24,763 bases of DNA. It comes from DASYQV01 sp036005125. Lineage in GTDB: Bacteria; Acidobacteriota; Vicinamibacteria; Vicinamibacterales; UBA2999. The notes under the pieces were generated by a model. It was given only the letters and a program-made list of their open reading frames with translations, did not search any database and was not told the DNA's origin. The stretch spans positions 1-24,763 of the forward strand of contig DASYQV010000042.1 of assembly GCA_036005125.1 (NCBI GenBank). Reading direction: 5' to 3'. Below are positions 7,103 to 15,051 of the stretch, in pieces. Each line of letters begins with the position of its first letter. Position 1 is the stretch's first letter. The translations under genes and the position numbers were made by a program.

Positions 7103-9169
7103 CTAACGCGTGGAAGGCTCGAGGACGAACAGCTCCGAGAGGACGCGCCGGTAGTTGAAGATCACCGTGCGGGCGTCGCGGGAGAGCATCACCTTGGTGA
7201 TCGCGTTGACGCCCGCGGGGTCGCGTGGTCGCAGCTCGCGGGAGGGCCGCATCTCGCCCGTGGCAAGATGGAGACGCGAAACTCGGGTGGGAACCTGCGT
7301 ATAGCCGCCGATGTGCTGCACGAAGAGCCAGTCGTCTTCCCTCCACAGCAGCGGCGCAAGCGGCTCGGATGTTGGAACAAGGCGTGCAGTGCCGCCCTCG
7401 ATCGCCGGATAGATCAGTAGCCGGCTATCGGCCGACATGACAGCCACTTTCGTGCCATCCGGCGAAATCGCGACGTTCCGGACCACGGCCGGCGGGGTCA
7501 TCGGAAACGGCTTTCCGTCGAGCGATTGAACGTAGAGTCGAAGCGGCTTGCCCGGCTCGTTCGCCAGCGCGAGTAGACGCCGGCCGTCTGGAAAGTAGCG
7601 AGCCCACTGATAGACGAGGCCCGTCGCCGCGAGCTCAATCGGCTTTCCCGCACCGAGCGGCAGGATTCGCAGGCGAGTGCGGTCGTGCGGGCTGAGGGTC
7701 AACGCATGCTTGCCGTCGGGCGAGAGGCCCATCCCCAGGCCGTCACCGAGCCGCACGGTCGCATCGTCATCCAGCCTGTGAATGTAGACCGAGTATTGAG
7801 GGCCCCCCGCGACCCCGCTCTCGTCAAAAAGGACAAGGCGGCCGTCGCTGGACACGTCGGCGACGCGCGACCAGTCGAGCCACGAGAGGTCCCGCTCCGT
7901 CGTCTCGCCTTCTCTGACGGCGGCCATCTCGAGGCGTTCGGTGTCACGCGACGCCAGTGCGCTTCCGTCGAGCGCGATATCGCGCAGTGTCATCGTGCCG
8001 GCGGTTTGTGCCACCGGCCGCAGCTTGCCCGACGGTGTAATCGCCCAGAGCGATTTGGACGCGCCGTCTCGCGACGCGGTGAACCAGATCTCGTCCCTCG
8101 AGGGGTGCCAGGCAATGCCGCTCGCGGTGGCCCACTCGTCCGATACCGAATGGACGGTACGGCTCGCGTCGACGAGCTTCACGGTTCCCCGAGTGTCGTG
8201 GCGTACCGGATGCTCGATGAACGCAATCCGGTCTCCGGTTGGTGACACACGAACACCGCTAATCCACCCGGAGGTTTTGTGAACGAGCGAGCCGGGGGGG
8301 AACTCGAGCTGGGTGACGCCGTCGATCGCGCGAACGATGGCCATGCGGCCATCCGGCGACCAGTCCGCCGACATGATATTGCGCTCGACGGGCGACGGTG
8401 CCCCGGCGTTCATGCGCACGCGCCAGAGCGCGCCGCCGGTTATCGGCATCGTGCCGTCGAAGGAAAGCAGGGCAAGCTCCCCGGTTCGTGATACCGAGAC
8501 GAGCCGCAGATCGTCGAAACCGAGCGGCCGCGACTCCGGGCTCAACGGGCTGGTGAGGAACAGTCGGCGAGGTCCGTTGTCCCAGTTCGCCGTGTACAGG
8601 ATGGCCCGGCCGTCTGGCGCGAAACGAGCGCCCCAGATCTGCCCGCGGCGGAATGTCACCTGTCGGAACTGCCAGCTGAGATCCGATGGACGCCGCAGGG
8701 CGAGCACCGTTCCGATGGTCGCGACGATGAGCGCCATCGCAGCGATCAGAGTCGACATCGACGCACGAGGCATGGTCCGCGGAGGTGCGTCGCCGTTCGA
8801 CACCGCCGGCTCGGCCACCACCTCGATCGGCGCGATGAAGCGATACCCGGTCCGCGTGAGCGTTTCGATATAGCGCGGCTTGTCGGCCGAGTCGCCGAGC
8901 GCGATGCGGAGACGATTTGCCGCTGTGTTGAGGCCGTTCTCGAAATCAACGAAGACGTCCGAGGGCCACAGCCGCTGTTGCAGCTCTTCGCGCGTCACGA
9001 CCTCGCCGGGCCGATCGACGAGCGCCTGCAGGACCTGCAGCGGCTTTCCCTGCAGCTTCACCTTGACGCCGTGCTTTCGCAGCTCTCCCGTGTGCACGTC
9101 GAGCTGGAAGACCCCGAACCGCAGGATCCTGCGGGCATCCCTCGGGCCGTTGCCCGAAACAGTCGACAT
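7103..9169 (-). CDS. One-component regulator: OmpR-type winged helix, membrane helix, WD40/PD40-like propeller
   Basis: A 688-residue membrane-bound transcription factor of a type very common in Acidobacteriota. Residues about 15-115 are an OmpR/CadC-type winged helix (FGVFQLDVHTGELRKHG; REELQQRLWP; FENGLNTAANRLRIALGD; ETLTRTGYRFIAPI). A single membrane helix follows at about 138-158 (MSTLIAAMALIVATIGTVLAL). The remaining roughly 520 residues are TolB/PD40-like propeller repeats, with recurring units such as GRAILYTANWD, WSPDGRMAIVRA, SPTGDRIAFIEH and SPDGTKVAVMSAD. The propeller would lie outside the membrane and could sense a ligand or protein. The start at 9169 lacks a clear Shine-Dalgarno and sits just downstream of a heptad-repeat hairpin. 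It lies between the biosynthetic region and the P460 operon and could control either; no target is shown by the sequence. Confidence 0.88.
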   Translation of the reverse strand: MSTVSGNGPRDARRILRFGVFQLDVHTGELRKHGVKVKLQGKPLQVLQALVDRPGEVVTREELQQRLWPSDVFVDFENGLNTAANRLRIALGDSADKPRYIETLTRTGYRFIAPIEVVAEPAVSNGDAPPRTMPRASMSTLIAAMALIVATIGTVLALRRPSDLSWQFRQVTFRRGQIWGARFAPDGRAILYTANWDNGPRRLFLTSPLSPESRPLGFDDLRLVSVSRTGELALLSFDGTMPITGGALWRVRMNAGAPSPVERNIMSADWSPDGRMAIVRAIDGVTQLEFPPGSLVHKTSGWISGVRVSPTGDRIAFIEHPVRHDTRGTVKLVDASRTVHSVSDEWATASGIAWHPSRDEIWFTASRDGASKSLWAITPSGKLRPVAQTAGTMTLRDIALDGSALASRDTERLEMAAVREGETTERDLSWLDWSRVADVSSDGRLVLFDESGVAGGPQYSVYIHRLDDDATVRLGDGLGMGLSPDGKHALTLSPHDRTRLRILPLGAGKPIELAATGLVYQWARYFPDGRRLLALANEPGKPLRLYVQSLDGKPFPMTPPAVVRNVAISPDGTKVAVMSADSRLLIYPAIEGGTARLVPTSEPLAPLLWREDDWLFVQHIGGYTQVPTRVSRLHLATGEMRPSRELRPRDPAGVNAITKVMLSRDARTVIFNYRRVLSELFVLEPSTR

Positions 9170-9183
9170 CGTCAGTACATACC

Positions 9184-9277
9184 AAGGTCAAAGGTCAAAG
9201 GTCAAAGGTCAAAAATCAGGTCGAAGGTCAGGTCAAAGGTAACCTGACTTTTGACCTTTGACCTTTGACCTTTGAGT
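9184..9277. repeat. Heptad tandem repeat arranged as a large inverted repeat (AAGGTCA type)
   Basis: Four tandem 7-bp units (AAGGTCA) and a degenerate tail fill 9184-9221. After a 20-bp centre, the inverse units (TTTGACC) fill 9242-9277. The arms are almost perfectly complementary over about 35 bp, so the strand could fold into a long hairpin. It lies between the stop of one minus-strand gene (9294) and the start of the next (9169), where it could end transcription of the first. On the minus strand each unit contains TTGACC, close to the sigma-70 -35 hexamer. Confidence 0.85.
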
Positions 9278-9293
9278 GCCGGGAGTGTGCCGG

Positions 9294-10049
9294 CTAGAGA
9301 CCAATAATGAGTCGAATGGGATTCAGCTTTTCATCCGCCAGCCCGAAGCGCAATGATGCCGCGTCGACCCGGTCCGGACTCACATAGGTGCCGAACAATC
9401 GATCCGGAAAGGTGAAGACGGATGCCAGGTTCTTCCCTGCGAGCTCCGCGGCGTCGGCGTGGTGAATGTGGTGATAGCGCGGAGTGGTCACGAGGTACTC
9501 GAGGAAGCGCTGCAACCGATCGCTCAATCGAACGTTGACATGCATCATGTAGTTCCAGAGCACTCCGACCAGCGCCGTCGCGCCGAATTCGACGACGCCC
9601 AGGCTGAAGAACCAGGCAAAGAACGCCGTCGGTCCAAACGACAGGAACGCATGGAACGGCGATGCTCGATTGCCGGAAAGCCAGTGGAGCTCGGTCGGCG
9701 AATGGTGAAAGCGATGCGTCGGCCACAGGTAACTCGTATGCATGAGTCGATGGGTGAAGTAACGACTCAGATCGGCGCAGACGAAGCACAACACCGTCGC
9801 GACCACGGGATTCAGGCCGAGATTCGGCCGGAGCTCCTGAAACGAGATCAACCGGGCCTTCACCCAATGGGTAATCACCGGATCGAGCGTTCCCGCCACG
9901 ACGACTCCAACGAGTGACAGCACGATTTCCCGCCCGTACCGCACCTTACGGATCGGTCTTTTCAGCTCCCAGACCCAGAAAAGGATCGCCAGTAAGACGA
10001 AGAGCGTTCGCGCCGCCGTTTCCCACGAGGCGGGCTCCTTGAAGTTCAT
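9294..10049 (-). CDS. Fatty acid hydroxylase / sterol desaturase superfamily membrane protein
   Basis: A 251-residue integral membrane di-iron oxygenase. Its histidine clusters fit PF04116: H100-x3-H104 (HRLMH), H112-x2-H115-H116 (HRFHH) and H193-H194-x-H196-H197 (HHIHH), followed by the family signature FPDRLFGTYVSP. Hydrophobic segments are at about 13-28, 41-58, 82-95 and 134-165. Members hydroxylate or desaturate lipid alkyl chains, sterols or carotenoids; the substrate here is not shown. The ATG at 10049 has GGGGAG six bases upstream. It follows the NRPS gene on the same strand after 115 bp and is bracketed by two heptad-repeat hairpins, so it may be expressed separately from the coupled operon. 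Proximity to the PKS-NRPS genes suggests it tailors the same product, which is inference. Confidence 0.85.
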   Translation of the reverse strand: MNFKEPASWETAARTLFVLLAILFWVWELKRPIRKVRYGREIVLSLVGVVVAGTLDPVITHWVKARLISFQELRPNLGLNPVVATVLCFVCADLSRYFTHRLMHTSYLWPTHRFHHSPTELHWLSGNRASPFHAFLSFGPTAFFAWFFSLGVVEFGATALVGVLWNYMMHVNVRLSDRLQRFLEYLVTTPRYHHIHHADAAELAGKNLASVFTFPDRLFGTYVSPDRVDAASLRFGLADEKLNPIRLIIGL

Positions 10050-10101
10050 GCTGCACTCCCCATACGAGGGCTCACGCTGACGGCTTTCTAATCAGTCGCT
10101 C

Positions 10102-10177
10102 GATTCTTGATTCTTGATTCTTGATTCTTGAGTGGGGCGCCGACCGGGAATCATGAATCACGAATCATGAATAATCC
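10102..10177. repeat. Heptad tandem repeat arranged as an inverted repeat (GATTCTT type)
   Basis: Four tandem GATTCTT units (10102-10131) face an inverted array of GAATCAT/GAATCAC units (10149-10177) across a 17-bp GC-rich centre. Aligning the arms over 24 bp gives three mismatches, all at the same position of successive heptads. The right arm overlaps the last codons and the TGA stop of the NRPS gene. The layout is the same as the 9184-9277 element but with a different heptad. It may serve as a 3'-end hairpin for the NRPS operon. Confidence 0.82.
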
Positions 10178-13100
10178 AGGAACTCCTGGATCTTGCCGAG
10201 TATCCTGCGGTCGACCTCCTCGGAAAAAGGCGAGTCGAGAGAGAGTCGATGGCCACGCCCGTCCTCGAACACATCGAGACAGAAGGTTTCGAGCAGGTGA
10301 CCGCTGCACTGCCTTATGTAGCGCCCCTTGAGCTCATGGATCAGACCCTGCAGCGTGGCGTCTCGCGTGAGGGCGGGACCGTCGGGGATGATATTGAGGT
10401 AGACATCTACCTGGTTTCTCGCTCGAACGAATCCCGACATGGACTCGACCAGCAGGCGGGCTTGTAATTCATTCGCGCCCACGAAGAACCCGTAAGACCT
10501 GCCCAGTGTCTTCGCAATGGTTTCCTTCCAGGTCGGGCCGCCGTCTGGTGTGGCCGACAGGATTCCAGCCATTGTGAGGGGGAGCGCGACATCCCCGCCT
10601 TTGAGGACTTGCTTCGTCGTCGCGTGGATCTGAGCAATGTGGGCCGCGTTGCTCACGCGAGTCGAGAAATCGATCGGATACGCCTCCAAAAAGAGCCGCG
10701 GGTATATGGACGACGCGGCGCCGCGTTCCGGCTCCTTCGCTACGAAATGGCGGATGATCATGCTCTCCGGCGAGAGCAGCTCTCTGAACGCGTAGCTCAA
10801 CGCCGCGAGGTAGAGTGAGCGCAGCAGGAGCCCGCGCTGCTCCCGGAATCGTTCGATCTCGTCGCGATTCAAATCGAGGAGTACCCGCGGCTTGCGAACT
10901 TCCCGGGAGAACCACTCTCCGGGAACGATGGTGTTGCTGGCGCCAGCCAGCAGATCCTTCCAGAAGGCCTTACTGCGCTCGATATAAGGAATCGACAGGC
11001 ATCGCTCGTCCTGTCGAATCGCACTCATGAAATCAGCGGGCTGCACCGCCCGCTCATCGCGCCCGCCGAGCCACGCGAGCACACGCTGCTCGATCAGTTG
11101 ATTCGAGTACCCATCCCCATGGTAGTGGGGATACCTGAGCGCCAATATCGACCTTTCCTCGTCGACTCTGGCCAGCACCGCGTACAGTTGCGGCGACGTT
11201 GCGGCCCGTGTGAAATCGCGCTTGCAGTCGGACATGAACTGTCGCAGGGCATCCGCCTGTTCGATCCTGCCGCGGTGAGACGACAGATCCACGGTGAGCA
11301 GTGGGACGCGCTTGTAAGGCCGTTTGACGAGCTTTGGCGCGAACGTGCCGGGCCGGTAGGTGAGCAGCGGGAACGCTCTGGGCAATGCTTCGACAATGCC
11401 GGGAACGAGCTCACGCTGAGCACCGGTCTGGATGGGAATGTAGACCGGCACGTTGAACTGTTCCGGGTGGTACGCGAACCAGAAGGGCCACTGGCTCGGA
11501 CCCATGAAACACACCTCGGGGTCTTCGCGCTCGATGGCCGCTGCGGAGGTTGTCGGCGTGGTACCCGAGCGGGACTGTCGTCGTGGAACGTCTTCCCCGG
11601 CGGTCCTCGAGACCATCGCTGCCATCGCTCGGATGGTGGGCGCCTCGAAAAGGTCTCCCATCGTCAGTCGACAACCGAACGAATCCTTCACCCGGTTCAG
11701 AACCTCGATCGCACGCAAGGACTGGCCACCGAGGGAGAAAAAATCGTCCGTGGCCCCGACCGCACCATCAAGCCCGAGAACCTGGCACCAGATTTCGGCA
11801 AGAGCGATTTCGATCTCTCCAGCGGGTGATTCGAAAGCCGCTGACGCCGGGCGCTCGAGGGCCGGCGCCGGCAATGCCCGCCGGTTCACCTTGCCATTCG
11901 GCAGGAGCGGCAGCCTTTTCAACTGCACGAACGTCTGCGGAACCATGTACGAGGCCAGCTTCCGCCTCAGAAACTCGCGAATCGCACCGATGTCGAGTGG
12001 CTTCGCGCTCACCAGATAGGCGACGATGGCCGATCGCCCATCCTTGTCCTTGAATATGGCTGAAAAGCTGCCCTCGATGTCGGGGTGCGAGTTCAGGACG
12101 TGCTCGATCTCGCCGAGCTCGATTCTGTGCCCGCGGATCTTGACCTGATTGTCGGTGCGACCCAGGTATACGATGCGTCCATCGTCGAGGAAGCGGCACC
12201 GATCGCGAGTCCGATAGAGTCGCGTGTGCCGGCCGTCGCCGAACGGATTCGGCAGGAAGCTCGCGGCGCTCAGATCCGGCTGGCGCACGTAGCCTCGCGC
12301 CAGACCCGGACCGCTGACATAGAGTTCCCCGACGGCACCTGCCAGAACGGGTTCGAGGTTGTCGTCGAGGATGTAGACCTTCGCGTTCGCGAGGGGACGG
12401 CCGATCGTTTCCACCTCGCCTCGCGCCCTCGGGCCCGACGTGCTGAGAACGGAGTACTCAGTCGGTCCATAGAGGTCTCGAACCGTGATCCCCGGAAAGG
12501 TCTCGTGAAACGCGTCGACGAGAGAGCGGGTGACCGCTTCCCCGCCGAGAGCGATCGCCATCAGATTTCCGGCGAGCATCTCGCGCAGACGTACCGCGCG
12601 CGGCGTATCCTTTGCCAGCGCCGGCAGCAGCTCTCGAGCGATCGACGGAACGCTGCTGATCAACGTGACAGGAATGTCGAGATCCGATTCGATCCAGTCC
12701 AGGAGGTTATCGACGACAACGCAGCTCCCGCCCGCCACGAGCGGCCCGACAAGCTCCACGATGGAGAGGTCGAAACACACGGAGGTCGAGCACAGGACCG
12801 ACTGGAGCTCCCGTCCAAGACATGCCTTCACCCACGTCAGCAGCGAGACCGCACCCCGATGCGGAATCGCGATGCCTTTTGGCCGGCCTGTCGAGCCCGA
12901 GGTGTAGATGATGTAGGCGGCGTTGTCCGCCCCCACGCGAACGGGGTTTGCCGGGGGTGAGAAAAAGGCAACTCCTTCCCCGATGTCTATGGTCGCCACG
13001 CCGAGACGCTCGAAGCGGCCGCGATGTCTCTCGGTGGTGATCACCGCCTCGAGCTCAGCGTCCCCGACGATGAACTCCATTCGCTCGGCCGGGTAATTCG

Positions 13101-15051
13101 GGTCGAGAGGAACGTAGGTTGCCCCGGACTTCAGAATCGCAAAAATAGCAACCAGCAACTCGGAGGAGCGCTCGATGCACACGCCGACCCGGGACTCCAC
13201 GCCGACGCCTCGATGGCGAAGGAGCACCGCCAGACGCTCCGCCCTTTCATTCAGCTCCCGGTAAGAGAAGCGGAACTTCCTGCAGGAGACCGCAACTGCG
13301 TTCGGATTCTTGTGCGCTTGCTCCTCGAAAAGGCCGTGGACCGGAGCGTCCTCTGGAAGGGGTCGCGCTGTGTCGGTCCACTCGATCAGCTGTTCCGCGA
13401 GATCTCTCTCCGACAGCACAGTAACGGCCGAAAGAGGTCGCGCCGCAGCCTCGCCGTTCAACTGCTTCAGCCACGCGGGAAACTCGCCGAGCTTCGCGGC
13501 CAGACGAGCGCCGACCTGCTCTTGATCCCAACTGAGCACCAACCGGTTGCGGTCGAACTCGAGGCAGAGAGGCGACTGGTCGCTCCTGGCAGGCGCAGGA
13601 GCGAGAACCACGGGAAACGGCGGCACGCGGCTTCCGGCGAGCTCGGGATAGCGTTTGAAAATATCCTTGGTGTAGGTCTTCCGATTGAGGTGCGATGTAA
13701 CGGCCGCACTGACCTTCGCGGTGTTTGCAAGCAAAGTGTCGGCTCGGTCGAGGGCCAATGTCAGGGGAGTCACTTCCGTGAATGGATTCCACTCGCTCAT
13801 GGGACGTTGGAGAGGGCGCCGCACTCCCACAGAAAACCGGTAGGAGTTCAGCAGCCGCGCCAGATACAGGAGAAAGATAGCGACGAGCGAGTGGTCCGCG
13901 TCGAAGCCCGGGTGCAGGTCTTCGAGCAGCGCTGTTGCGCTGGCGCGGCCCGAGCCCCCCGTATCGGAGGGAGGCAGCGTCAACGCGTTCACCTTCTGCA
14001 GTTCCTCGACCCAGCGGCTTTCATGGCGTGAGGAGGCTTGCAGTTCGTCCCGATAGAACCGCTTGAATTCATCGGTCAGGCTCGGAAGCTTCGATCCAGG
14101 CCCGAGATCGTTTGTCGCAAATAGCTCCGCCAGCGGAATGTCATCCCGGGTGACCCCGCGAAGCTTGCTCAGCCTGAGGTCGAACGTGGCGGTAGCAACG
14201 TCGGCGGTATCGCCGTCGAGGGCGAGCAGGGTGCCGGCGCTCGCCGAGGACCGCCGGTCGAGCACCTGAGCCTGGCCGACGAGAAGTTGATCCTTGCCTA
14301 TCCAGAGGCTTGCGAGCGCGAGCGTATTGCGAGTGGTCCCGAAATCCAGGGCGCGCACCTGCGCCTCAATCGACTCCGCCGGTGCTTCCAGATCGAGGAG
14401 CCCTCCTGCTGGCGGCTTCTGGTGCAGGCCGAAGTAGCTGCGGGTCTCGCCGTTCTGCGGACGGCTCTGCTCCTGCCACAGGCCGCTCTTCAACCGAGGC
14501 AGCAGCAGCCGGAATTCCTCCAGCGCTGCCTCGTAACAACGCGCGTTGAGCGTAAACGCCGTCTCGTGTCGGCCAATCGGGATCTCCCGCTGACGCATGA
14601 TTGCCCCGGTGTCGATACCCTCGGTCACGTGATGCCAGGAAATACCGTGAACCTTTTCCTGATTGAGCAAGGCCCAGGACGTCGCGTGGACGCCTGCATA
14701 ACGAGGCAACAAGCTGTCGTGGTAATTGAAAACGCCGCGACCTGCCGTGCACAACGCATCCGCTTTCAGAATCACCGGGTTCACGATGCTGAACAGGTAG
14801 TCATACGGACGCCGTTTCAGCACCGTCACCGCATCATCAAAGCGATGAACGGCAATTCCACCCTCGAGCGCCCAATCGATGATTTCGGGATCGTTTGTAA
14901 AAATCCCGAATATGGAGAAGTCGTGCTTCAGCAGTTCCAGGGCGCAATTCCTCAGCAGGGACGTCCGTCCGATCAGGTAGACGTCGGCGGATTGCGTTGA
15001 ACGCCCGGACCCTGCGGGTCGAACCGGACTCGATGAATCCTGGGCGATCAT
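10165..15051 (-). CDS. NRPS: formyltransferase domain - half condensation domain - A - PCP - terminal C domain
   Basis: A 1628-residue single-module peptide synthetase. The ATG at 15051 is preceded by GGAGG (15061-15057) and forms an ATGA overlap with the hydroxylase stop. Residues about 12-300 are a formyltransferase-type domain with the triad N109, H111, D147 (NYHDSLLPRYAG; EGIDTGA), spaced as in Met-tRNA formyltransferase. Residues about 320-560 match only the C-terminal lobe of a condensation domain; no HHxxxDG is present. The A domain spans about 580-1060 (YTSGSTGRPKG; YGPTEY; GRTDNQVKIRGHRIELGEIE); its A7 motif reads YRTRD instead of YRTGD. My alignment to GrsA gives the pocket D-L-V-S-I-L-L-V-L-K, which I cannot assign. 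The PCP serine is S1111 (GGQSLRAIE). The final C domain, about 1176-1620, has PH1309xxxD1313G. No thioesterase or reductase follows, so release is probably by this C domain. The last codons overlap a heptad repeat. Confidence 0.9.
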   Translation of the reverse strand: MIAQDSSSPVRPAGSGRSTQSADVYLIGRTSLLRNCALELLKHDFSIFGIFTNDPEIIDWALEGGIAVHRFDDAVTVLKRRPYDYLFSIVNPVILKADALCTAGRGVFNYHDSLLPRYAGVHATSWALLNQEKVHGISWHHVTEGIDTGAIMRQREIPIGRHETAFTLNARCYEAALEEFRLLLPRLKSGLWQEQSRPQNGETRSYFGLHQKPPAGGLLDLEAPAESIEAQVRALDFGTTRNTLALASLWIGKDQLLVGQAQVLDRRSSASAGTLLALDGDTADVATATFDLRLSKLRGVTRDDIPLAELFATNDLGPGSKLPSLTDEFKRFYRDELQASSRHESRWVEELQKVNALTLPPSDTGGSGRASATALLEDLHPGFDADHSLVAIFLLYLARLLNSYRFSVGVRRPLQRPMSEWNPFTEVTPLTLALDRADTLLANTAKVSAAVTSHLNRKTYTKDIFKRYPELAGSRVPPFPVVLAPAPARSDQSPLCLEFDRNRLVLSWDQEQVGARLAAKLGEFPAWLKQLNGEAAARPLSAVTVLSERDLAEQLIEWTDTARPLPEDAPVHGLFEEQAHKNPNAVAVSCRKFRFSYRELNERAERLAVLLRHRGVGVESRVGVCIERSSELLVAIFAILKSGATYVPLDPNYPAERMEFIVGDAELEAVITTERHRGRFERLGVATIDIGEGVAFFSPPANPVRVGADNAAYIIYTSGSTGRPKGIAIPHRGAVSLLTWVKACLGRELQSVLCSTSVCFDLSIVELVGPLVAGGSCVVVDNLLDWIESDLDIPVTLISSVPSIARELLPALAKDTPRAVRLREMLAGNLMAIALGGEAVTRSLVDAFHETFPGITVRDLYGPTEYSVLSTSGPRARGEVETIGRPLANAKVYILDDNLEPVLAGAVGELYVSGPGLARGYVRQPDLSAASFLPNPFGDGRHTRLYRTRDRCRFLDDGRIVYLGRTDNQVKIRGHRIELGEIEHVLNSHPDIEGSFSAIFKDKDGRSAIVAYLVSAKPLDIGAIREFLRRKLASYMVPQTFVQLKRLPLLPNGKVNRRALPAPALERPASAAFESPAGEIEIALAEIWCQVLGLDGAVGATDDFFSLGGQSLRAIEVLNRVKDSFGCRLTMGDLFEAPTIRAMAAMVSRTAGEDVPRRQSRSGTTPTTSAAAIEREDPEVCFMGPSQWPFWFAYHPEQFNVPVYIPIQTGAQRELVPGIVEALPRAFPLLTYRPGTFAPKLVKRPYKRVPLLTVDLSSHRGRIEQADALRQFMSDCKRDFTRAATSPQLYAVLARVDEERSILALRYPHYHGDGYSNQLIEQRVLAWLGGRDERAVQPADFMSAIRQDERCLSIPYIERSKAFWKDLLAGASNTIVPGEWFSREVRKPRVLLDLNRDEIERFREQRGLLLRSLYLAALSYAFRELLSPESMIIRHFVAKEPERGAASSIYPRLFLEAYPIDFSTRVSNAAHIAQIHATTKQVLKGGDVALPLTMAGILSATPDGGPTWKETIAKTLGRSYGFFVGANELQARLLVESMSGFVRARNQVDVYLNIIPDGPALTRDATLQGLIHELKGRYIRQCSGHLLETFCLDVFEDGRGHRLSLDSPFSEEVDRRILGKIQEFLDYS

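Noticed and set aside
9184..10177. CRISPR array
   Set aside because: The repeats are contiguous 7-bp units without spacers and are inverted, and no cas gene is near.
10175..10190. Perfect inverted repeat TCCAGGA-AC-TCCTGGA as an intrinsic terminator
   Set aside because: It is inside the last codons of the NRPS gene and no T-run follows. It may add to the neighbouring repeat hairpin but cannot be called a terminator alone.
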